In this document: positions 8,392 to 16,972 of the stretch, piece after piece
How the letters are laid out: every line of letters begins with the position of its first letter
How positions within the stretch are numbered: the stretch's first letter is position 1
Virus record (IMG/VR): IMGVR_UViG_3300037808_000267
Coordinates: 1-30,090 of that record
Origin: a virus
Strand: one strand, 5' to 3'
Length of the DNA: 30,090 nucleotides
Notes under the pieces: generated by a model
Seen by the model: only the letters and a program-made list of their open reading frames with translations
The model's database searches: none
Told to the model about the DNA's origin: nothing
Translations under genes and position numbers: made by a program

Positions 8392-9998
8392 TGGTATTCT
8401 CAGGAACAACAACTACAGATTTCATGAAGCTTGTTACTATCCCGGATAGGAAGAAGCAACAATATATTGATTTTGCAGCAGATGATTTTTATTCAATTAG
8501 AAAAGATTTAATTGGGTATATAAAATCGGTATACCCCTTGGATTATCAAAACTTTTCTGAGTCTGATTTAGGATTAATGTTAATAGAGCTTGTATCTTAT
8601 ATGGGCAGCGTGTTTTCTTTAAAGGGAGACATGTTAGCTAATGAAAATTATTTAAGGACAGTAAAAACTAGAGAAAATCTTAAAAAATTATTGGAGCTTA
8701 TTGGAGTTGATATGCGGGGTCCATTATCTGCCGCTGCTGCTGCTAGACTCACAGCAAATACTACCCCTCCTGAAGAGGACTTTCCTCTACTTGTTACTCC
8801 GTCTTCTAGAGTATTTTCAATTATTTCCAAAGAAGATGGGGCACCTGTAAATTACACTTTGTATAAGATTGTAAATAATACTATTTCGGATATTACTTCT
8901 CCTAACGCAACTTTTGAATTAAAGGGAGACGAAGCTGATAACGCAGCAAGTTCTGTTTTTACTAATGTAGCTATACTTGAAGGAGCTATGAGTGTTCAAA
9001 AAGGAACTTTTGATACCTTAGAGGGTAATAAACGAATTGCTTTAACAGACTCTCCAATTATTGAGGGAAGTGTTCAAGTGTTTATTAGTACTGGTAATAA
9101 AGAGGATGAGTCTAATGGAGCATACAGACAGGTCGAAAGACTATTTGCAGCCTCTGGCATAAACGACAGAGTTTTTCAAGTTATTTACGGGGATAACTAT
9201 ACGGCTACTCTCCTTTTTGGGGATGGTGTAACGGGTATTTCTCCTCCTGCGGGAGCAACCTTTACAATAGTGTATAGAGTGGGAGGAGGAAGTAGAGGAA
9301 ATATAATAGGAGGGGCTATCAATATTACTACTACAGTCGAGTCCTCGGATGGTAACACTTTTCATCCCTTCATTACAGAAAACATTACTCCAGCAACAGG
9401 GGGTCAAGATGCGGAGACGGCTGAACATGCTAAAAAGTATGCCCCTCTTACCTTTAAACGACAGGATAGGGTAGTAACCCTAGAAGATTACATTGCTATT
9501 GGAAACACTTTTAGAAGTAAACAAGGTACGGTAGGTAAAACTACTGCTGCGGTAAGAGATGCTTTCTCCTCTGCTAATGTTATTGATGTGTATACTTTAG
9601 AAAAGGCATCAGATCATACTCTTCAAAAGGCTTCTACTACATTTAAAAAAGACTTGTTGGAAGAGATTGAACCTAAGAAAATGTTAACAGATGAAGTGGT
9701 AGTTGTGGACGGTCTAATCAGAACCTTAGACTTAGTAGTTACTATTAGAATTGATGAGGAGTTAGAGCCAATCGCAGGAACGATTCAACAAGAAGTTGCT
9801 GAGATTATTATGAACTTTTTTAATGTAGATAACTTTGATTTCGGAAAACCCTTCATAACTAGTGAGCTAAATCGAGATATTTTTAATTTGGATAAAGTAC
9901 GATACGCTACTGTAGATAATCTCCCAGAAGTAACTAATGTTGATTTCCATGAGATTATTCAACTTAATAACTTTACAATTAATACGATAACGGTGTAA
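8391..9998 (+). CDS. 6: Baseplate wedge protein gp6-like (baseplate J family)
   Basis: A 535-aa protein with the gp6/gpJ hallmark at the N-terminus: an F-Y-S-I-R-K-D-L-I-x-Y motif, then FSESDLGLMLIELVSYMGSV and N-E-N-Y-L-R-T-V-K-T-R-E-N-L. A middle beta region (about 170-310) includes R-V-F-Q-V-I-Y-G-D-N and L-L-F-G-D-G-V-T-G, typical of the family. The C-terminal part (about 330-520) has T-G-G-Q-D-A-E-T-A and RQDRVVTLEDYIAI, the conserved baseplate J region. In T4, gp6 dimers form the inner ring of the baseplate and reorganise during contraction. T4 gp6 is 660 aa, so this is somewhat compact. It sits between gp25 and gp7 with TAATG junctions on both sides. Confidence 0.88.
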   Translation: MVFSGTTTTDFMKLVTIPDRKKQQYIDFAADDFYSIRKDLIGYIKSVYPLDYQNFSESDLGLMLIELVSYMGSVFSLKGDMLANENYLRTVKTRENLKKLLELIGVDMRGPLSAAAAARLTANTTPPEEDFPLLVTPSSRVFSIISKEDGAPVNYTLYKIVNNTISDITSPNATFELKGDEADNAASSVFTNVAILEGAMSVQKGTFDTLEGNKRIALTDSPIIEGSVQVFISTGNKEDESNGAYRQVERLFAASGINDRVFQVIYGDNYTATLLFGDGVTGISPPAGATFTIVYRVGGGSRGNIIGGAINITTTVESSDGNTFHPFITENITPATGGQDAETAEHAKKYAPLTFKRQDRVVTLEDYIAIGNTFRSKQGTVGKTTAAVRDAFSSANVIDVYTLEKASDHTLQKASTTFKKDLLEEIEPKKMLTDEVVVVDGLIRTLDLVVTIRIDEELEPIAGTIQQEVAEIIMNFFNVDNFDFGKPFITSELNRDIFNLDKVRYATVDNLPEVTNVDFHEIIQLNNFTINTITV

Positions 9999-12900
9999 TG
10001 GCAAGAAGGAAGATTACAAGAACTAAGTTTAGCGATCAAGGGGTAATCATTCCTGAGGTCGTTGCTGTAGTATCCGCAAAGGATAAAAATGTTGATCTTA
10101 ATACTCCGCAAAAATATTTTAAGAGAAACTACTTAGATGCTATCCGTACTGTAATCCCTCCTTTTTACTTGTCTGAAGAGAAGGATATTAGCGGGACGCA
10201 TGTTTCATATCCCAACCAGCTTATTAATTCTCACATTTTAGCAAACGCCAATCAGGCTACAATTCTTCCTGTATCTTCTTTGGGGGGCGATGAGTCTCTT
10301 TCTTCTATTGGAAGCCCATCAGGGTTTGCTAAGTTCTTTCATAAGACCTATTCCCCTGCTTCTATTTCTCCTGATGACTTTGAAAGAAATATTCTTTTTA
10401 AATTAGGGAAAGCTTATAAAGGGTTTTCTACAAGTACTGCTTTTCAAAATTATGTAAGTGGAACCTTGCTTCCGTCAATTCCTAGCCTAAGTGATGCAGA
10501 TATTAACTTGGCTACGACTACAGCAAGTGCTTTTGATAACACCTCTTCTGGAACCTATTCTTATCTTGTTAAAAACTTAGGGTGGCTATACTTCTTAAAT
10601 CGTAATGGGTCCGAGGAATTTACCCCCTCTACTGCGGTAGCAGAGTTGATGACCCAGACATTTTACAGGGGACAACCCGTTGTCTTAGAAGATTTAATCA
10701 ACATTTATCAAGAACATCTGTGGAAGGGGCAAGCCTCCTTCGGACTTACAGAAAAGATTATTCCCACAGATTATGTATCGTCTTTAGTTGTAAGCTCTAA
10801 TACCAATACGAGTGGTTCTCAATTACTTGATAGACTAAAGATTCTTAATACTATTAATTACTCTCCCCATTATGTGGATAGCCCCGATATAAAGATTGAA
10901 GAAGCGTTCACTACTTTCTTTGATACTTCAACGACATTAGAAATTGGGACTCTTATTACAGATACGGAGGAAGCAGGACCTTTAGCCAGATTCTTACAAG
11001 CTATGTCCTTCTCTTTTGCAGACAGACTTACGGAACAAGATGAGATAGGTATTCTATATGACATTGGGAAGTGTCCTGATGAGTTTCTAGAGCTTCTAGC
11101 CGAGTTAATTGGTTGGAGATTTATAGGTGCTGACTTTGATAAGTGGCGCGTACAGTTACGCAATGCTGTTGAAATTTATAAGATGAAGGGAACTAGAAGG
11201 TCCATTCAAATTCTAATGGATACTTTATTCTCTACTGGAATATTCAATGTTACCTCTAGTGATACTTTATCCGAGCTTTGGGAGTCGTATGTACCAGACC
11301 TTATGTATTATGCGTTAGCTACAAGCTCTGCTGCATTTCAAAAACTAGGTAGTACCTATACTGAAAAGGTAGCAACTCAATTTGGTATACCGCATTATAG
11401 TAATAAGAGCATGGATCTTAATATCAAATATGCTGTAGATAAGATAATGTTTGATTTAGTAAGAGACTTTCCTAGTTCTTTTCTTTTAGTAGGAAAACGG
11501 TTCCCCACTCCTGAGTTCGTTTATTCTGGAACAACCGTTGTGTACAATGGACCTTACCATTTAATGAGCCCCAACGGGGAGACTGACCCTTATTGGATGA
11601 CTGGGAGGGTACATGAGTCTTCCTCCCTTGCTTTAGATTTTAGGTATGATCCAGACTTTACTTTTGTGTATAGGAATCATTTAAACTATATCCCTCCTTA
11701 TGAGAAACGACAGTACTATACACAATCTCTATTAACTACACCTATGGTTGATAGGATAGAGTTTTATCTAAGGTGTTATGGTTGTGATGCTTCGTTTGCT
11801 AAAGAAGTAACCGATTATATTAGAACCCATACTAGCACGACTGTTAATGTTGATCAAGTTTTAAATAACTTCTTATTGTTTACTAAAAAGAAAACCTATC
11901 CCCCCAATTATGCTACTATTCTTCAAGATGTAACAAAGCAAAGAACCCCAGATCCCGCATCCTTATTGTCTTTGTGGAATGGGAAGTCTTCTCACTTCCT
12001 TATGTCTTTGGATGCTAGTTCTTTTGATTTTAAAACTAAGAGTTTTGGTTATAATACTTCTTATGGAATATCAAAGATTATGCCTATCTTAGATCAGGTT
12101 ATCCCTGCTCATGCTATCCCAGAGATTCTTTTGAATGTCTCAAGCGTAGCTGATGTTTTAGATGCTTTAGGGGATAACGACTGTAGAGAATGGCGACCTA
12201 ATTTTGATGATCTTTACGAGGGTTCTTCCACAGTTACTACGGGCTTTGGTGTGTGTGCGGTTAACATGGCTGCCCTTGCGGCAGCAAATAGTATTACCCC
12301 TCATCGTTTTAAGAGGTTCCAAGCAGATAATGTAACTGATGTTCTTTTATCAGGCAACACTTTTCAAGCTGTTGGGGACTCTAATAGAAACTCTTTGCGT
12401 AGGAGAAACTTTCATAACCTTCTTCCTGAAACAAAAATGTTCACAAGGAATGGAAGAAACAACCCTGGAAGTTTAGAGTTATCTAGTCCTTATTACTCTT
12501 CAGGGGTGGGATACCTTCCCTTAGGGTTTATGCCCTCTTCTTTAAGATATAAAGAAGTAGCACTATCACAGAATAAAAACGACTACGGCATTGGGTCACT
12601 CTTATCAGATAATGTTGATCCTGTATGGGATATCTGCCAGAACTTAACTTCCCCAAGTTCTATGTTTGGGTATGATATTAGTAATACTTTTGCTTCTAGA
12701 GCTAAACAAAATGTGGCTTCCTCCGATTGTAATACTTATGGAAGACGAGGACAACTACAAGAAATTATGTATGTTATGAATACTTTTCATGATAAGGAGA
12801 AGTATCTTCAAGCAAGCTCTATAGTTTCTGGCTACTATGATGAGGGGGGAATAATTGATCCTACTTGGCCTACTAGCAGTATACTATTAACTCCCAATGA

Positions 12901-14449
12901 TTTAAGTTCTTGGTATGCAGAAAAAGCTGTGTATAAGGGTTTGGATATTGTTGGATCTATAGCAAATCAGTTAATTAATAATGAAAGCTCAGATGAGTCT
13001 TTAAACTATTATGAACATTTTACTTTTGGCTCTAAAGTATTTAGGCTATACGATAGCTTTAATAAGCTTTACAAAGCACATGGAACTTCTAATAATTATA
13101 ATTTAATGGGGGGTGCTAATATCTTTAGTCATACCTACGGGCCTTATATTTATAATTCAGATTTTGATATCGACGGTTCTGGTTTAGAAGCCAGTAGTTT
13201 CTTATCTGCTAGTTCTACAGTATATGAAGTAGATATTGCTTACAATGGTGGAAGCGGGGTGTTAAGTATTTCAGGAGTAGAAGGAGAGTATGCGGTGGGA
13301 ACTTCAGCAGCTTCCTCAGTCTCAGACGCATACATTGGATCCCCAGAGTTTAGAAATCCAAATCTTGTAAGTGCTATTGAGTTAGTTGATTCTTCAGTTG
13401 GATGGATTTTTGGAGGACACGGGGGACCCCCTCATCCTATCTTCTCCTTGTTTAATTTGAGTAGGAATGAACAAAGTAAATGGTCTTTTAATCCAAAGCT
13501 TATAAATAATCAAATAATCAAGTACCACCGACCATCTAGTAACTCTTCATTTCCTAGGATTAGAATTCCTATTCATCCTGATAGCGGGCATTTATCAAAA
13601 AACTTTTTCCAACCTGATCATGAGTATGAAATAGATATTTTAGCTCATTGTTTGGAGGTTAGTGGGCTTGAACTTGGGGGTTTAACTTTAGGAGTGTTAA
13701 TACATACAGAGCCAGAAGATGATCAGCTATGGTATTATGATACCCAAGTTCAGGATGAGTGCGGGTTATATTTAGATAAGTGGAGCCAGTGTAAAATGTC
13801 TCAATTGTCTGGGGATGCGGGAATTGCGTTTGCTATTTCTAAAGCTCAGGCTATACCCTTTACTATGGGAAATTTAGATAATTATTCTTATAATGGAGAT
13901 GGCGGGGGTATGAAGCCCCTCAACACTTTATTTTCACATTGTTGGGAGCCGTGGTCTATAACTAGTATTGTGGGGTCTAACCCCCTAGCTATTAATAATG
14001 TTAGTGATCAGTCTCAAGAACGGTTTAAGTTTAGCTTCTCTACAAAGAATAATAAAGCAGTTAAACCCACCGCTAAATACCTCTCTCAGTTTGGAAAGGT
14101 TCATAGAACTGATCAAAAATATGTAATTGAAATTTTTGTTGTCAATGGACATCCCAATAAGTTTGTAGTTTTTGAAAAGGTATCTATTAAAGACCTTACA
14201 AATAAGAGCAACGCTAAGATACAGTCTAAATATGGAGATATTGATTTAAGTCTTTTTGATTTAAAAACTATATTTAAGTATTTCAAAACACTAAGTACTG
14301 GGCTTGCAAGTAGAAACGCAGTGAACACTTCTTCTGTAATGGAAGTAAGTGGAGGCAGTAGATTAAATTACCGTTCTAATGTAGATATGTATGATAACGC
14401 TAGAGCAGCTAATAACCAACTAACGAATATTACGATCAATGAGGGGTAA
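9998..14449 (+). CDS. 7: Baseplate wedge protein gp7-like with tail-protein-I segment
   Basis: A 1483-aa protein directly after gp6, the position of T4 gp7 (1032 aa). Residues about 335-415 match the phage tail protein I (P2 gpI) pattern: C-P-D-E-F-L-E-L-L-A-E-L-I-G-W-R-F, then R-N-A-V-E-I-Y-K-M-K-G-T-R-R-S-I-Q-I-L. This 'LA..ig...R..v.i...KGT' motif connects wedge proteins to the gp6/gpJ layer. A later beta-rich part (about 1165-1260) with F-P-R-I-R-I-P-I-H-P-D-S-G-H may be a jelly-roll-like domain, but I do not recognise it. The excess length over T4 gp7 suggests added peripheral domains. The stop overlaps the next gene by 11 bases. Confidence 0.72.
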   Translation: MARRKITRTKFSDQGVIIPEVVAVVSAKDKNVDLNTPQKYFKRNYLDAIRTVIPPFYLSEEKDISGTHVSYPNQLINSHILANANQATILPVSSLGGDESLSSIGSPSGFAKFFHKTYSPASISPDDFERNILFKLGKAYKGFSTSTAFQNYVSGTLLPSIPSLSDADINLATTTASAFDNTSSGTYSYLVKNLGWLYFLNRNGSEEFTPSTAVAELMTQTFYRGQPVVLEDLINIYQEHLWKGQASFGLTEKIIPTDYVSSLVVSSNTNTSGSQLLDRLKILNTINYSPHYVDSPDIKIEEAFTTFFDTSTTLEIGTLITDTEEAGPLARFLQAMSFSFADRLTEQDEIGILYDIGKCPDEFLELLAELIGWRFIGADFDKWRVQLRNAVEIYKMKGTRRSIQILMDTLFSTGIFNVTSSDTLSELWESYVPDLMYYALATSSAAFQKLGSTYTEKVATQFGIPHYSNKSMDLNIKYAVDKIMFDLVRDFPSSFLLVGKRFPTPEFVYSGTTVVYNGPYHLMSPNGETDPYWMTGRVHESSSLALDFRYDPDFTFVYRNHLNYIPPYEKRQYYTQSLLTTPMVDRIEFYLRCYGCDASFAKEVTDYIRTHTSTTVNVDQVLNNFLLFTKKKTYPPNYATILQDVTKQRTPDPASLLSLWNGKSSHFLMSLDASSFDFKTKSFGYNTSYGISKIMPILDQVIPAHAIPEILLNVSSVADVLDALGDNDCREWRPNFDDLYEGSSTVTTGFGVCAVNMAALAAANSITPHRFKRFQADNVTDVLLSGNTFQAVGDSNRNSLRRRNFHNLLPETKMFTRNGRNNPGSLELSSPYYSSGVGYLPLGFMPSSLRYKEVALSQNKNDYGIGSLLSDNVDPVWDICQNLTSPSSMFGYDISNTFASRAKQNVASSDCNTYGRRGQLQEIMYVMNTFHDKEKYLQASSIVSGYYDEGGIIDPTWPTSSILLTPNDLSSWYAEKAVYKGLDIVGSIANQLINNESSDESLNYYEHFTFGSKVFRLYDSFNKLYKAHGTSNNYNLMGGANIFSHTYGPYIYNSDFDIDGSGLEASSFLSASSTVYEVDIAYNGGSGVLSISGVEGEYAVGTSAASSVSDAYIGSPEFRNPNLVSAIELVDSSVGWIFGGHGGPPHPIFSLFNLSRNEQSKWSFNPKLINNQIIKYHRPSSNSSFPRIRIPIHPDSGHLSKNFFQPDHEYEIDILAHCLEVSGLELGGLTLGVLIHTEPEDDQLWYYDTQVQDECGLYLDKWSQCKMSQLSGDAGIAFAISKAQAIPFTMGNLDNYSYNGDGGGMKPLNTLFSHCWEPWSITSIVGSNPLAINNVSDQSQERFKFSFSTKNNKAVKPTAKYLSQFGKVHRTDQKYVIEIFVVNGHPNKFVVFEKVSIKDLTNKSNAKIQSKYGDIDLSLFDLKTIFKYFKTLSTGLASRNAVNTSSVMEVSGGSRLNYRSNVDMYDNARAANNQLTNITINEG

Positions 14450-15599
14450 GGTAGAAGTATATGCGATAGCCGCAGACGGCTCTCACAGCCTCGTAGCCGA
14501 GGGCAGCAACCTCGTACTAAACGGGGCAGGGGAGAGCGTTGTAGACATGCTCACGACCCCCTCAAGCGTTCTGGGAATAGCTCCAAGGGTCATGGACACT
14601 TCTAACTTCAGGATGGCTGCTGTATCCTTTGGTCCCGCTGCTTCCTCCTTCCAAGAGAACGGGTACTTTTTTCCTAAAGATAACATCTGGTATAAGACTG
14701 ATGATTTATGTTATGGAGCAAGTGCTAATGTTAGCTCATTAATTAATTTAATTGGAACTGATAAGAGAATGCGAGTTATGTGGACAAGCTCGATTACGGG
14801 ACAGGCTTCTGCTTATACTCCACCGTATAGACTACCCTCGTATCCTGATCCTACGAATACCAAGTTAGAAAATGCCGACACAGCATACTCTATTGTTAGT
14901 GGGGACGGAACACAGTCTTACGGCCAGTTTGAAAATAGAATTCAATTTAAGTCCTCGGATGCTTCGTCCTATTTTCAAGGAGTATTCCCCTCCAAAACTA
15001 CCAACTCTACTCAAGGAGCGTTAGTTAGTTCTTACGAGGGAGATTTTACTACTTATACTAATGTGACTGCAAGTACAGACGATGATGATGGTATTCGAGG
15101 ATTGTTTAACCTTAGAGAGTATATGGATTATAGGGGGTATTGCCATTTGAGATATGGTTCTGCTTTTACGGGGGCCAACCGTTTAGGAAGAGCCTTTGTT
15201 TCAGCAGCAGAAGTTTACGCAACCGCCGAAGCTATGGTAGTTGATCCCCGTGTAACCTATACGATAGGTGTCGGTATCTGGGATGTTTGGGCAATGAATC
15301 TCTACGGTGGACTCCACCAGATAGGACTTTGGAATATGGACTGTAAAGAAGCGTTAAAAAATAATGAAGCCCCTTTCTTAGAAAATGGAGTAATAACTGA
15401 TGATAATCCTCAGTTTATTAACACATCAACTGGAGTAACCAAACAGGAATTTAAGTTATTTGCTAAAAAAACCTTTACTGAAAACTTATGTGCTAATAAA
15501 GACCATACCCCCATCGGTGGAAGCGCGAACCCAGGATTTATTAAGCATAAAAATCTGTATATTCTGTGGACACTAGATTTTAGGTCACAACATGATTAA
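14439..15599 (+). CDS. Structural protein, first of three tandem paralogues
   Basis: A 386-aa protein of unknown function, the longest of three related neighbours. The start is shared with its paralogues: a short strand, D-G, then G-S-N-L-V-L-N-G-A-G, comparable to 'Y.DG......N.it.G.G' in the next two genes. The end carries E-F-K-L-F-A-K-K and later L-Y-I-L-W-T-L-D-F, matching the paralogues' 'evGLFaKnP' and 'W.i.F'. The central 200 residues are extra. It overlaps the gp7-like gene by 11 bases and the next paralogue by 8. The 5' end is clearly richer in GC than its surroundings. Position after gp7 suggests a baseplate-peripheral or fibre-adaptor role; it does not resemble T4 gp8, as far as I can judge. 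Confidence 0.55.
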   Translation: MRGKVEVYAIAADGSHSLVAEGSNLVLNGAGESVVDMLTTPSSVLGIAPRVMDTSNFRMAAVSFGPAASSFQENGYFFPKDNIWYKTDDLCYGASANVSSLINLIGTDKRMRVMWTSSITGQASAYTPPYRLPSYPDPTNTKLENADTAYSIVSGDGTQSYGQFENRIQFKSSDASSYFQGVFPSKTTNSTQGALVSSYEGDFTTYTNVTASTDDDDGIRGLFNLREYMDYRGYCHLRYGSAFTGANRLGRAFVSAAEVYATAEAMVVDPRVTYTIGVGIWDVWAMNLYGGLHQIGLWNMDCKEALKNNEAPFLENGVITDDNPQFINTSTGVTKQEFKLFAKKTFTENLCANKDHTPIGGSANPGFIKHKNLYILWTLDFRSQHD

Positions 15600-16332
15600 A
15601 GGACATATCACAATTTGTAAGGTGTACAGCGATGGCACCCAAGAAACAGTAGTAGACAGAGGTAATTTGATTACTGCTGGGCTAGGGTCCTCCCTTATCG
15701 ACATACAGATGGGGGGCGGCTCAGATTATGTTGATGGGTATGGGCCTTACTACTTCCAAGTAGGAACCGATACGATAGACTATGCTACTAAGTTTGAGGC
15801 AGCTACTTCTGCTTGTTTTTATACACTATCCTCCCCGTTTGGTTGGGCAGATTATGGTGATAATACGGATTATGAGGTTACTAAACGGTATAGAGGCTTC
15901 TATGCATCTAGTGAGGGGGGAGAATATAAGGAAATGTTTGGGACTACTGCGCCCCTCTCATCCGTTATATTCTCAGGATCAGATGAGTATTTTGCTAAAG
16001 TAACTGAGGGGAGAATTACTAAAGTTTTTATGGACTCCTTTGAGTCTGAGATAATTCTTGATGAAAATACAGGTAATGGTAAGCTAATTTCCGAGGTGGG
16101 ATTGTTTGCTAAAAACCCCAAAGGGCTTAAAGAGGATACCCCCATTTTGATGGCTTATAGAAGTTTTGCAGGGGTTCCAAAAACTAAAGAATATTCTTTA
16201 GTTATCCATTGGTCTATAGGATTCTTAGGACTTTCAAGAAACATTGATGACCATTACTCAGGAGGGGTATATATTCCTGTAGATACTCTAGCCTATGACC
16301 AAACATCCTCCAAACCCTCCTACCTATTATAA
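15592..16332 (+). CDS. Structural protein, second of three tandem paralogues
   Basis: A 246-aa protein. The N-terminus has HITICKVYSDGTQETVVDRG and then N-L-I-T-A-G-L-G. The C-terminal region has L-I-S-E-V-G-L-F-A-K-N-P-K-G, then A-Y-R-S-F, K-T-K-E-Y-S-L-V-I-H-W-S-I-G-F. These blocks align residue by residue with the third paralogue, so the two arose by duplication. The 'E-x-G-L-F ... aYr.F ... Kt..fsl...W.i.f' ending is a pattern I associate with virion proteins of large tailed phages, with no settled role that I know. A tail of about 25 residues after the shared end is unique to this copy. The start overlaps the previous stop by 8 bases. Confidence 0.55.
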   Translation: MIKGHITICKVYSDGTQETVVDRGNLITAGLGSSLIDIQMGGGSDYVDGYGPYYFQVGTDTIDYATKFEAATSACFYTLSSPFGWADYGDNTDYEVTKRYRGFYASSEGGEYKEMFGTTAPLSSVIFSGSDEYFAKVTEGRITKVFMDSFESEIILDENTGNGKLISEVGLFAKNPKGLKEDTPILMAYRSFAGVPKTKEYSLVIHWSIGFLGLSRNIDDHYSGGVYIPVDTLAYDQTSSKPSYLL

Positions 16333-16341
16333 GGTATAGCT

Positions 16342-16971
16342 ATGAAAAAAGAAGATTACTTAGACGCATCAGGACACTTAGAGATTTGGAAGGTATACCC
16401 AGACGGCTCTGAGGAAAATGTTTTTGATGATAAGAATACGATTACTTCGGGGATGGGAGTAGGGTTAGGTCTTTTATATGCAGGGTCAGGAGCTACAGAT
16501 ATAACTAATTTCCAAATTAGATATTTTCAATTAGGTACTAAAGGTGATACCATTATCAATACTTATGGGGTATCTGAATCTGCACTCGTCTCAGCCTTAG
16601 GACAGGATAATGGTATCGCAGATTATCATACTAATGCAGAGTCGTTTCTGCCTATTGACATTCATGAAGAAATGGCTTGGAATGGAGAAGCTAGACCTGT
16701 ACAAACAACAGGGGATGATAGTAACAATTACCTCTTCCCTGTAATATCAGATAATAGTATCAAAAGGGTTGATCTTAATTCTGTAACCTATATACTTTAC
16801 ATAGACCAGAGTACCTGTAATGGTAATACTCTAAACGAGGTGGGGTTATTTATGAAAAACCCCCTAGGGTATGATCCAGAGAGGTCTCCTCTTGTGGCAT
16901 ATAGACCCTTCACAAATATTGAAAAGACTAATGATTTTTCATTAGTCTTTAAATGGACATTGAATTTCTAA
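16342..16971 (+). CDS. Structural protein, third of three tandem paralogues
   Basis: A 209-aa protein, the shortest copy and probably closest to the basic domain. The N-terminus has S-G-H-L-E-I-W-K-V-Y-P-D-G-S-E-E-N-V and then N-T-I-T-S-G-M-G-V-G-L. The C-terminus has L-N-E-V-G-L-F-M-K-N-P-L-G, A-Y-R-P-F, K-T-N-D-F-S-L-V-F-K-W-T-L-N-F. It is separated from the second copy by 9 bases containing an AAGGT-type ribosome site and from the beta-helix gene by 1 base. Function unknown; three variants of one fold next to the fibre genes suggest an adaptor or collar series. Confidence 0.55.
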   Translation: MKKEDYLDASGHLEIWKVYPDGSEENVFDDKNTITSGMGVGLGLLYAGSGATDITNFQIRYFQLGTKGDTIINTYGVSESALVSALGQDNGIADYHTNAESFLPIDIHEEMAWNGEARPVQTTGDDSNNYLFPVISDNSIKRVDLNSVTYILYIDQSTCNGNTLNEVGLFMKNPLGYDPERSPLVAYRPFTNIEKTNDFSLVFKWTLNF

Positions 16972-16972
16972 C

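Noticed and set aside
1488-13508. Exact TATAAATA matches inside genes at 1488-1495, 8242-8249 and 13501-13508
   Set aside because: In AT-rich DNA of this length a few matches are expected by chance, and none sits just upstream of a gene.
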